A stretch of 7,524 bases of DNA from Verrucomicrobiota bacterium (lineage in GTDB: Bacteria; Verrucomicrobiota; Verrucomicrobiia; Limisphaerales; AV2): the NCBI GenBank assembly GCA_003219675.1, contig QHPW01000480.1, forward strand, positions 1-7,524, in the 5' to 3' direction. The notes under the pieces are model-generated. The model saw nothing but the letters and a program-made list of their open reading frames with translations. It had not been told where the DNA came from and did no database searches. Shown here piece by piece: positions 1 through 5,923 of this stretch (positions within the stretch are counted from its first letter, which is position 1; each line of letters opens with the position of its first letter). A program made the position numbers and the translations under genes.

Positions 1-1330
1 CGATCGAGTGTTGAATCCAGTCGCGGAACACCCAGACACCCTTCTCCCCGAGATGTTCGCTGTTGCATTGGAGCAGATCGGCCCATTTATTGGCCCAGTA
101 TTCGTTGTAATCCTCGCTGGCCAGCAAATCATCAATCAGTTTTTCGCGTTTTGGCCTGCCCGGAGCCGGGTCGGCCAGAAACGCGCGCACGCGTTCGGGC
201 GTCGGCGGGAGTCCGGTCAGATCGAGCGAAACACGGCGAATGAACTCCGCGTCGGTGCAGAGTTCCGACGGCAGGGTTTTCATCTTCTTCAACTTCGCAT
301 CGACGGATTTGTCAATGTAGTTGTATTCGGCGACATCCTGCCATTTGTAGCCGGTCCGATCGCCCATCACCTTGACGAGCTTGGTGGAGTAACAGCCCTC
401 GTAACGGACGAGCACCGCCGCTTCGCCGCGCCGCAGCCCTGTGACCACGGCGTTCTTCACTTCGGCCACGTCGCCGTTATTGCTGCTCAGGATGGCATCG
501 CGCGTCACATCGCGCACGGTGTCGTCCGGATAATGGGCCAACACCAGCAGGTGCTGCACGCGGCCGGGCAAATCCAGTTCGACATCGGAAGGGAGCACTT
601 CAATCGACGCGGGGCGGTTCTTCGCCGGGTCTTCAAATTTCGTTCCCTCGACAATCCACTGGCGGAGGATGTCGTATTCGCGAGAACCGGGTTTGAGCGG
701 CTGCCGGCCTTCGTGCGGCACTTCGGCGGTGGGTTTGAGCAGCATCAGGCTCTCCTCCACCTTCACGCGGTTGAAACGCCGGCCCGAAAGGTCGTTGATC
801 AACGCCTGGTAATCGAATTCCGGGTCGTACCCGCGGAGTGAGAGTTTAAAACCGTTTTTGCCTTTGGCTGACCCATGGCAGGTTCCCGCGTTGCAACCGA
901 GCTTGCTGAGGATCGGCTGCACGTCGCGGACAAAATGGATCGCAGGGACGGTCGCGTCTTTGATCGTGACCGGCAATTTCGCTTTGAGTCCGCCGACCGA
1001 AATCGTCACTGCCCCGCTACCTTGCTTTTGGGGGTGAATGTAGCCCGCTTTGTCAATTTCAATGTCCGGCGATTCGGCTTTCAGGACCGCTTCGTCCGTC
1101 ACGTCAAATCGCTGGCCCGGAGCCGCTTCGCCGAAAACCAGCACGCGGCGCTCGTCGCGACCGTCGTCCAGAGTCAAAGAAGCCGGTTCGATCTTGAGCG
1201 AGCGAAAGGGCGGCAGCGCGGGTTTGGAGGGTGGAGCGTTCTTGTTCAACGAGGCCCCTTCAGCAGCACTCCCCTGGGCGAGGCCGGCGGCCAGCGCCAG
1301 CAGGAAGCAAAATAGACTCCGACGGTTCAT
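1..1330 (-). CDS. Exported DUF1549-family Planctomycete-type cytochrome protein (3' end outside window)
   Basis: The first 443 residues are open to the window edge. Residues 1-23 form a signal peptide (Arg-Arg after the start, then a Leu/Ala core ending near GSAA), so the protein is probably periplasmic or surface-exposed. Residues ~45-123 and ~242-320 are beta-rich and resemble bacterial Ig-like (BIG2) folds. Between them is CNAGTCH (Cys146, Cys151, His152; bases 875-895), in the place where these proteins carry a c-type haem motif, followed by HEG (206-208). From ~337 the DUF1549 (PSCyt2) domain begins, with RRVSLDLTGLPPTP at 365-378 and the conserved YW..KWADLL stretch near 411-420. A DUF1553 domain normally follows and would lie outside. 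The family is abundant in Planctomycetes and Verrucomicrobia; its biochemical role is not established, though links to polysaccharide breakdown have been suggested. I chose the ATG at 1330 because the signal peptide starts there. In-frame ATGs at 1357 and 1420 would add 9 or 30 residues; a TAG stop directly precedes the latter. Confidence 0.9.
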   Translation of the reverse strand, partial: MNRRSLFCFLLALAAGLAQGSAAEGASLNKNAPPSKPALPPFRSLKIEPASLTLDDGRDERRVLVFGEAAPGQRFDVTDEAVLKAESPDIEIDKAGYIHPQKQGSGAVTISVGGLKAKLPVTIKDATVPAIHFVRDVQPILSKLGCNAGTCHGSAKGKNGFKLSLRGYDPEFDYQALINDLSGRRFNRVKVEESLMLLKPTAEVPHEGRQPLKPGSREYDILRQWIVEGTKFEDPAKNRPASIEVLPSDVELDLPGRVQHLLVLAHYPDDTVRDVTRDAILSSNNGDVAEVKNAVVTGLRRGEAAVLVRYEGCYSTKLVKVMGDRTGYKWQDVAEYNYIDKSVDAKLKKMKTLPSELCTDAEFIRRVSLDLTGLPPTPERVRAFLADPAPGRPKREKLIDDLLASEDYNEYWANKWADLLQCNSEHLGEKGVWVFRDWIQHSI

Positions 1331-1422
1331 ACACTCAATCCATTTCCGCAAAGGCATCAACCTTCGACGCGATGGCGACCGAAAATATTCTGCCGACAAT
1401 TCTTTTACCAGTGATGGCATCT

Positions 1423-1451
1423 AACATAGGGCCGTCCGCCCGTCTGCACAA
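1423..1451 (-). promoter_or_regulatory. Weak promoter-like -35/-10 pair before the DUF1549 gene
   Basis: On the minus strand TTGTGC (1446-1451) and TATGTT (1423-1428) are separated by exactly 17 bases. They match the sigma-70 consensus at 3/6 and 4/6 positions. A transcript from here would begin near 1417, just inside the longest possible ORF, which favours the internal starts at 1357 or 1330. The matches are poor, and this is only a candidate. Confidence 0.2.
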
Positions 1452-1524
1452 CAGATAAAAACAAATAAAGCCCATTCTTCCTCAACGGGCGCAAAAGAAA
1501 CCGCCCGCGACCGCCTGGATCGCA

Positions 1525-1619
1525 ACCCATGACCCGGTGGGGCGAGACTCCTTCGAGCCCTGACTTCTGTCCTTTGGAGATCACAGCTCGACAGAGTCTC
1601 GCCCCCACGGTTCATGGGT
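1525..1619. repeat. Large imperfect inverted repeat (~36-bp arms) in the 313-bp intergenic gap
   Basis: The arm at 1525-1560 and the reverse complement of 1584-1619 agree at 29 of 36 positions. Both begin ACCCATGA and share an uninterrupted GGGGCGAGACTC core. The 23-base loop spans 1561-1583. Folded, this gives a long hairpin with small bulges and no following T tract, so it is not a typical intrinsic terminator. The form suits a REP- or MITE-like dispersed element. It sits downstream of the Dabb gene and upstream of the DUF1549 gene. Apart from this element and the weak promoter-like pair, I see nothing definite in 1331-1643. Confidence 0.75.
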
Positions 1620-1643
1620 CCCTGCGGCGGCGCGCCGGCCCGG

Positions 1644-1946
1644 TCAGACTTCGAAATCAAATATGGCCACGTCTTCGATCAGCGGAAGAACGGTCGTCTT
1701 GACCCGCTCATGTTCGGGATGCGGCAGATAAGCGTCACGCGCCGCGGCGTCGGTGAACGTCATCACAAAACCGTGGGTGTACCCCTTGTTCAATCCTTCC
1801 GGACTGTTGTTGACACCGGCGACATAGTCTTCTACACCCGGCACGTTTTCACTTAACTCCATCAGTTCGTCCAAAGTTTTTTGAATCTGTTCTTCCGTCG
1901 TTCCCCCCTTGAATTTAAAGAGGGCGATGTGCTTGATTTTGGCCAT
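1644..1946 (-). CDS. Dabb-domain (stress-responsive A/B barrel) protein
   Basis: A complete 100-residue protein, the usual size of a single-domain Dabb protein. It opens MAKIKHIALFKFK, the typical first beta strand of this dimeric alpha/beta barrel (ferredoxin-like) fold. It continues with a helix (residues 17-32), VPGVEDYVAGVN (35-46), GYTHGFVMTFTD (55-66) and the family signature YLPHPEHERV (73-82), and ends in the strand VAIFDFEV. There is no signal peptide, so it should be cytoplasmic. Members include plant stress-induced proteins and some polyketide cyclases; in bacteria most have no known substrate, and none can be assigned here. The ATG at 1946 is chosen because the frame upstream (to 2078) runs into the peroxidase gene and is not Dabb-like. 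No clear Shine-Dalgarno is visible. It lies 97 bp downstream of the peroxidase gene on the same strand, so co-transcription is possible. Confidence 0.9.
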   Translation of the reverse strand: MAKIKHIALFKFKGGTTEEQIQKTLDELMELSENVPGVEDYVAGVNNSPEGLNKGYTHGFVMTFTDAAARDAYLPHPEHERVKTTVLPLIEDVAIFDFEV

Positions 1947-1980
1947 AGTTGTTAAGATTAGAATAAACGCGGGTGCAGTC

Positions 1981-1998
1981 TGCGCGAAAACACGCGCA
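1981..1998. other. Small GC-rich hairpin between the peroxidase and Dabb genes
   Basis: TGCGCG (1981-1986) and CGCGCA (1993-1998) form a perfect 6-bp stem with a 6-base loop. No T tract follows on the minus strand, so a factor-independent terminator is unlikely. It could be an RNA-stability or attenuation element, or chance. Confidence 0.3.
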
Positions 1999-2043
1999 AC
2001 GTAAAGCCCGCATGTTAAAAAACTCCAATCCGAACCAATCCGA

Positions 2044-2592
2044 CTACTTCGAAGCCAGAGCCGCCTCGACCGCCTCAAGGACCTCCGGCGCGTCCGGCCT
2101 GGTTTGCGGTTCGAAACGCTTCAATATTTTGCCGTCCTTGCCGATCAGAAATTTCCCGAAGTTCCATTTGATCTCGCCGGGAAACGGCGAGTCTTTGCCG
2201 GTTAATGCCGCATAAAGCGGGTGTTGCTCGCCGCCCTTGACGTGCAGCTTGGAAAACAACGGAAAGGTTACCTCGTATTTCTCGGAGCAAAACTTTTTGA
2301 TGTCCTCGGCCGTGCCCGGTTCTTGCGCGCCGAAATCGTTGCACGGAAAACCGAGCACGGTAAACCCCTGGCCTTTGTATTTACGATGAATCGTCTCCAG
2401 CGCCTTGTATTGCGGCGTGAAGCCGCATTGCGAGGCGACGTTCACCAGCAACAGGACTTTGCCTTGGTATGCCTTGAGCGACTTGTCCTTTCCGTCGATG
2501 TCTTTCAACGGGATGTCGTAGAATGCTGAGGGGTTCTGGGCAGAAACAATTTGCGCCGACGCGAGCAAGCAAAGAATGGCGTTGATTTTCAT
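2044..2592 (-). CDS. gpx: Exported glutathione/thioredoxin-type peroxidase
   Basis: A complete 182-residue protein of the glutathione peroxidase family, which reduces hydrogen peroxide and organic hydroperoxides using a thiol donor. The catalytic tetrad is all present: Cys56 in NVASQCGFT, Gln90 in GAQEPG, and Trp143-Asn144 in IKWNFGKFLI. Cysteine replaces selenocysteine. Cys102 in KKFCSEKY sits where thioredoxin-dependent members have their resolving cysteine, so thioredoxin-like proteins are the probable reductant. Residues 1-18 form a signal peptide with a VSA cleavage site before Gln19, which suggests a periplasmic protein; most bacterial homologues are cytoplasmic. The ATG at 2592 is chosen because it starts this signal peptide. 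The frame extends to a TTG at 2700 that overlaps the nuoN stop, but the extra 36 residues look non-coding. The gene follows nuoN by 104 bp, so it may be read from the nuo operon or from its own promoter. Confidence 0.95.
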   Translation of the reverse strand: MKINAILCLLASAQIVSAQNPSAFYDIPLKDIDGKDKSLKAYQGKVLLLVNVASQCGFTPQYKALETIHRKYKGQGFTVLGFPCNDFGAQEPGTAEDIKKFCSEKYEVTFPLFSKLHVKGGEQHPLYAALTGKDSPFPGEIKWNFGKFLIGKDGKILKRFEPQTRPDAPEVLEAVEAALASK

Positions 2593-2696
2593 GTGTCCAG
2601 TATGCTTGAACCGCCGGCAAGTCCAAGCGCCAATTTCAGTTCCGCGGAAGAAAATCCGGCAGTTCGGACGTCGCTTCTGTTGGATAAAAGGTAAAT

Positions 2697-4199
2697 TCAA
2701 AATCCTGCCGCTTTGATCGCCACCGCCAATTCGCCCACCAGCAGGTCGGGCGCGCAGCCGAGCACCAAAACTCCGGTGGCCAGGAGAACGATTCCCACCA
2801 GGAACGGCGCGCTCGGTTTGATCGCCGGCGCCTCAGCTGACGAATCAGCGACGTAAATCTGCTTGAGCACTTGCAGGTAGTAGTAAAGCGACACCGCGCT
2901 CATCGCGATGGCGAAAATCACCAGCCAGAGCAAGCCGAGGGTTTTCGGTTCTGCTCCGACCGCAGCAGTAAACACGTAAAATTTTCCGAAGAATCCGGCC
3001 AGCGGCGGAATGCCCGCCAGCGACAGCATGAAGATCATCATGCAAAACGACAACAGCGGCGCGCGCCGGCACAGTCCCGCAAAGTCCGAAAATCGCGCCT
3101 CCCCCGCCCTTTCTTCGACCGCCGACACCACCCCGAATGCGCCGAGCACCGTCAGCGCGTAGGTCACGACGTAATAAACCAGCGCGGCGACTCCCTGTGG
3201 ATTGTCGGTCAGGACTCCCAGCAACGCATAACCGCCGTGCGCGATGGCCGAGTAAGCCAGCAACCGTTTCACGTTGCTCTGAGCGATGGCCGCAAGATTG
3301 CCCAGCAGCATCGAAAACACCGCAACAACGGCCACCAACGGCACCCAGCCGGACGCAAACCCCCGCCACGCTCCACTGCCTTCCGCGCCCGCGAAACCGA
3401 GCATCATCACTTTGGCGAGAATGAAAAAGCTTGCGACTTTGGAGCCCGACGCGATGAGTCCCGCGCTCGGCGTCGGCGCGCCTTCGTACGCGTCCGGCGC
3501 CCAGAGATGGAACGGCACCACCGCAACCTTGAACCCGAAGCCGATGACGGTCATGACCATGGCCACCGCAAGCAGTGGATCGAGTCCCTTCCCTTTCAGT
3601 GCCGCGGCAACCGGCCTCAACTCAATCGAGCCCGTCAAACCGTAGAGAAGACTCAGGCCAAACAAGGTGAACGCCGCCGCCATGCCGCCGAACAGAAAGT
3701 ACTTCAGAGCGGCTTCCGCGGACTTCCGGTTTCGCTTGTTGAAAGCAGTGAGGATATAGAGCGACAGGCTGAGCAATTCGAGCGCGATGAAAATCATGAG
3801 CAGGTTCTCGGAACTGACCAGAAACATCATCCCCACCGTCGCCAACAACAGCAGCGCATAATATTCGCCGGTGTGATCCGTGAAACTCGAATCAATCGAA
3901 ACCCACGCGGTGAACAGCGTCAACACCAACACCCCCTGCTTCACAAACTGCGTCAGCGGGTCAACCACCAGCATTCCGTGGAGGAAACCCGGTCCCATCT
4001 CCTGGCCCACCTGATGCATCCAGAAAATCCCGACCAGGCAACTCGCCCCGGTGACCAGCGCCGCAACCATGCGCCGGAATTTGCCCTCCGCCTGGCGCAT
4101 GATCCCCAGATCAACAAACAAAACCACCAACGCGGCAATCGACACGATCGTTTCCGGCATCGCCAGCTTGAGAATGTCGAAGTAGCCCACCCCGCTCAC
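2697..4199 (-). CDS. nuoN: NADH-quinone oxidoreductase subunit N (complex I antiporter-like subunit)
   Basis: A complete 500-residue, highly hydrophobic protein with about 14 membrane helices and the Proton_antipo_M domain over roughly 130-430. NuoN is the antiporter-like channel nearest the quinone module in the complex I membrane arm. The residues expected for proton transfer are present: Glu141 (FIALELLSLSLYIL, TM5), Lys166 (AALKYFLFGG), Lys224 (FGFKVAVVPFH, TM7), Lys254 (ASGSKVASFF, TM8) and Lys406 (GFFGKFYVF, TM12). These correspond to E. coli NuoN Glu133, Lys158, Lys217, Lys247 and Lys395. The WAPDAYEGAPTP motif (233-244) is also intact. Unlike the two NuoM proteins upstream, nothing essential is missing. 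Translation starts at a GTG (4199) that overlaps the nuoM2 TGA. It is the last nuo gene of the operon, as is usual. Confidence 0.97.
   Translation of the reverse strand: MSGVGYFDILKLAMPETIVSIAALVVLFVDLGIMRQAEGKFRRMVAALVTGASCLVGIFWMHQVGQEMGPGFLHGMLVVDPLTQFVKQGVLVLTLFTAWVSIDSSFTDHTGEYYALLLLATVGMMFLVSSENLLMIFIALELLSLSLYILTAFNKRNRKSAEAALKYFLFGGMAAAFTLFGLSLLYGLTGSIELRPVAAALKGKGLDPLLAVAMVMTVIGFGFKVAVVPFHLWAPDAYEGAPTPSAGLIASGSKVASFFILAKVMMLGFAGAEGSGAWRGFASGWVPLVAVVAVFSMLLGNLAAIAQSNVKRLLAYSAIAHGGYALLGVLTDNPQGVAALVYYVVTYALTVLGAFGVVSAVEERAGEARFSDFAGLCRRAPLLSFCMMIFMLSLAGIPPLAGFFGKFYVFTAAVGAEPKTLGLLWLVIFAIAMSAVSLYYYLQVLKQIYVADSSAEAPAIKPSAPFLVGIVLLATGVLVLGCAPDLLVGELAVAIKAAGF
4196..4199 (-). promoter_or_regulatory. 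GTGA stop/start overlap coupling nuoM2 and nuoN
   Basis: The last codon of nuoM2 (TGA, 4198-4196) and the GTG start of nuoN (4199-4197) share the tetranucleotide GTGA. Such an overlap normally indicates translational coupling by re-initiation and fixes the nuoN start. Confidence 0.85.
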
Positions 4200-5794
4200 A
4201 AGGCGCCTGCCTTTCTCAGTCCTTCAAATAGCGGTGAGTTCAAGCTCGGCAGGATCAAATCGAGAAGCAGGCGCGGATACAGGCCGATGACCAGTGTCGT
4301 CGCCATCAAAATCACGGCTCCAATCCGTTCGGGAATCGAAATCGGCCCCAGCGCTTCATCCGATAGCCGCTGACGTGAGGAGGCGGACGCTCCCTGGGTT
4401 GCCTCGCCGAAAAACGCCTTCTGCAAAACGCGCAGCGTGTACGCCACCCCCACTAGGATTCCGATGCCGGCGCAAACCGCCATCGTCGGAAACGACCGCC
4501 ACGCCCCGATGAGCACCTGAAGTTCCGCCACGAATCCACTGAACCCCGGCAGGCCCATCGATGCCACGCTCGCCACCACGAACGTGACCGCGGCAAACGG
4601 CAGCGCGCTGCTCAACTGCATCCCTTCCAGGTCGTCCAGTTCGCGCGTGTGCGCCCGGTCATAGACCATTCGTCCGACGATTGCGAACAGCAGCCCGGCA
4701 ATGATCCCGTGCGAAAACATTTGCAACACCGCGCCGCTGAATCCGATATCATTCAGCGTCATCAGGCCGAGCAGCACGAAGCCCATGTGACTCACGCTCG
4801 AATAGCCGATCACGAATTTGAAATCCTTTTGCGTCAGCGCCACCATCGCGCCATAGACAATGCCGATGACTGCCAGCACGGCGATTACGTCTCGCCAAGA
4901 GCCAAAGCCAAACAAATGGAACGCCCACTGAATGTTTGCGATGAGCGAGTGATTCAACAGCGAGTCCAGAACACGTGGTGCATAAGGTTCTACCTTCCAT
5001 ACGTTCAGTCCTTCCGGAAACAGCGTCATCGCCACGCGGAACGAACCGTAAGCGCCCAGTTTCATCACCACACCGGCCAGCAGCATCGAGGCGGCGGTCG
5101 GCGCGGCGACGTGACCCGTCGGCGCCCAGGTGTGAAACGGCCACAGACCTGCGAGAACCGCGAAGCCCACAAACACCAAGGGGAACGCCCACATCTGGAA
5201 GTCGTGCGGGAATGGATATTTCGCGAGTTCGATCAGACTCATTGTCTTCGCGCCGGCGACGACGTAGGCCGCGATGATTCCGATGAGCACCATCGCGCTG
5301 CCAACGAACGAATACAGTGCCAGTTTCATGGCTCCATATTCCTTTCGCGTCGAACCCCAGATCGCGATGAGGAAGTATTTCGGGATAATCGCAAGTTCGT
5401 AGAAGACGAAGAGCAGAAACAAATCGAAGCTGAGGAATACGCCATAGACCCCACCGATGAGCGTGAGATAAAACGCGAAAAACTCTTTCGCGCGCTGCTC
5501 GATGTTCCAGGAAAAAAGAATTCCCGCCACAGCGGCGATGCCCGTGAGCAACACGAGCGTCAGACTGATCCCATCCGCCGCGAGATGATAATGAATGCCG
5601 AGCGCCGGAACCCAAGGCGTGTCACAAAAAGTGTTCAAGCCCGCGCTGGTCTCGAACGTTCCGATGAGCGCGACGGCAAATCCCGGCAGCGCTGTCAGCA
5701 GCGCAACGACTCGCGCGGCGCGCGCATTGTCGCGCGGCAAGAGCGACAGAATCGCCGCTCCGAGAAACGAAATGTAAATGGTCCACCCTAACAT
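4196..5794 (-). CDS. nuoM: NADH-quinone oxidoreductase subunit M, second copy (TM7 lysine missing)
   Basis: A complete 532-residue membrane protein with about 14 helices and a Proton_antipo_M domain. It is NuoM rather than NuoL by length and by the SMGLPGFSGFVAELQVLIG motif (412-430), which carries Glu424 (E. coli NuoM Glu407). Also present are Glu133 on TM5 (FYELAIIPKYF), Lys157 (AMKLALYSF), His221 (WPFHTW) and Lys245 on TM8 (GVVMKLGAYG; E. coli Lys265). The TM7 motif normally reads AVKVPLWPFHTWLPDAH. Here it reads AVLAGLWPFHTWAPTGH, so the lysine matching E. coli Lys234 is Leu214 and the following Pro is Gly. Residues ~280-300 form an unusual stretch between helices, and the C-terminal loop (~464-490) is long and polar. 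The ATG at 5794 begins the first helix directly; no strong Shine-Dalgarno is visible. The gene lies 106 bp after nuoM1 and is coupled to nuoN. The frame is intact and the remaining motifs are conserved, so it is not a decaying pseudogene. Confidence 0.95.
   Translation of the reverse strand: MLGWTIYISFLGAAILSLLPRDNARAARVVALLTALPGFAVALIGTFETSAGLNTFCDTPWVPALGIHYHLAADGISLTLVLLTGIAAVAGILFSWNIEQRAKEFFAFYLTLIGGVYGVFLSFDLFLLFVFYELAIIPKYFLIAIWGSTRKEYGAMKLALYSFVGSAMVLIGIIAAYVVAGAKTMSLIELAKYPFPHDFQMWAFPLVFVGFAVLAGLWPFHTWAPTGHVAAPTAASMLLAGVVMKLGAYGSFRVAMTLFPEGLNVWKVEPYAPRVLDSLLNHSLIANIQWAFHLFGFGSWRDVIAVLAVIGIVYGAMVALTQKDFKFVIGYSSVSHMGFVLLGLMTLNDIGFSGAVLQMFSHGIIAGLLFAIVGRMVYDRAHTRELDDLEGMQLSSALPFAAVTFVVASVASMGLPGFSGFVAELQVLIGAWRSFPTMAVCAGIGILVGVAYTLRVLQKAFFGEATQGASASSRQRLSDEALGPISIPERIGAVILMATTLVIGLYPRLLLDLILPSLNSPLFEGLRKAGAL
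4349..4399. repeat. Possible dispersed-repeat insertion in the NuoM2 C-terminal loop
   Basis: Residues ~466-482 of NuoM2 (TQGASASSRQRLSDEAL) form a polar Ser/Ala/Arg-rich stretch. NuoM proteins usually have a shorter loop here between the last two helices. The underlying bases, including GACGTGAGGAGGCGGACGC on the plus strand, resemble a repeat I associate with Verrucomicrobiota genomes. That resemblance is from memory and cannot be confirmed from one copy. A naturally long loop is the alternative. Confidence 0.3.
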
Positions 5795-5840
5795 GCGCTA
5801 AAGGTTAAACGAGGGCATCGAGATAGGGAAAAGTTGTTTC

Positions 5841-5923
5841 GCCCTTTCAGGGCTTATACATTTTGTCGCATTTATTTTCCCAGGGCGTTGCCCTGGGCTG
5901 TCATGTCGTTGCGCTTTCAGCGC
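5841..5923. repeat. Triple-hairpin palindromic repeat at the nuoM1/nuoM2 junction
   Basis: Three perfect stem-loops lie in a row. GCCCT-TTC-AGGGC is at 5841-5853. An 8-bp stem CCCAGGGC/GCCCTGGG with loop GTT is at 5879-5897. GCGCT-TTC-AGCGC is at 5911-5923. The outer two share the same TTC loop, which points to a designed element rather than chance. The structure resembles dispersed intergenic palindromes of Verrucomicrobiota and related phyla. It overlaps the end of nuoM1: the third hairpin is inside the coding sequence and supplies its last codons. In the transcript it could act in mRNA processing or stability between the two nuoM genes. No T tract suggests a terminator. Confidence 0.8.

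Noticed and set aside
8..1315. Plus-strand open frames of 277 and 146 codons
   Set aside because: They lie antisense to the DUF1549 gene, whose minus-strand translation has a signal peptide and recognisable family motifs. The plus-strand products resemble no family and are shadows.
1947..2078. Longer N-terminus for the Dabb protein
   Set aside because: It would overlap the peroxidase gene, and the extra residues are not Dabb-like; the domain begins exactly at the ATG at 1946.
2593..2640. Promoter-like TTGGAC/CATACT pair before the peroxidase gene
   Set aside because: Both boxes match the consensus poorly, the spacing is 16, and the predicted transcript start falls almost on the start codon.
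2593..2700. TTG start at 2700 for the peroxidase, overlapping the nuoN stop
   Set aside because: The 36 extra residues would precede a good signal peptide that starts at the ATG at 2592, and they look like translated spacer.
2871..4373. 500-codon plus-strand open frame antisense to nuoN
   Set aside because: The product is rich in Arg, His and Gln with no domain, as expected opposite a GC-rich hydrophobic gene. NuoN motifs on the other strand are decisive.
4649..5791. 380-codon plus-strand open frame antisense to nuoM2
   Set aside because: Same Arg/His/Glu-rich shadow composition, with complete NuoM motifs on the opposite strand.
4196..5794. NuoM2 as a decaying pseudogene because of its missing lysine
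   Set aside because: The frame is complete, other channel residues and helices are intact, and the stop is coupled to nuoN, all suggesting selection on a working protein.
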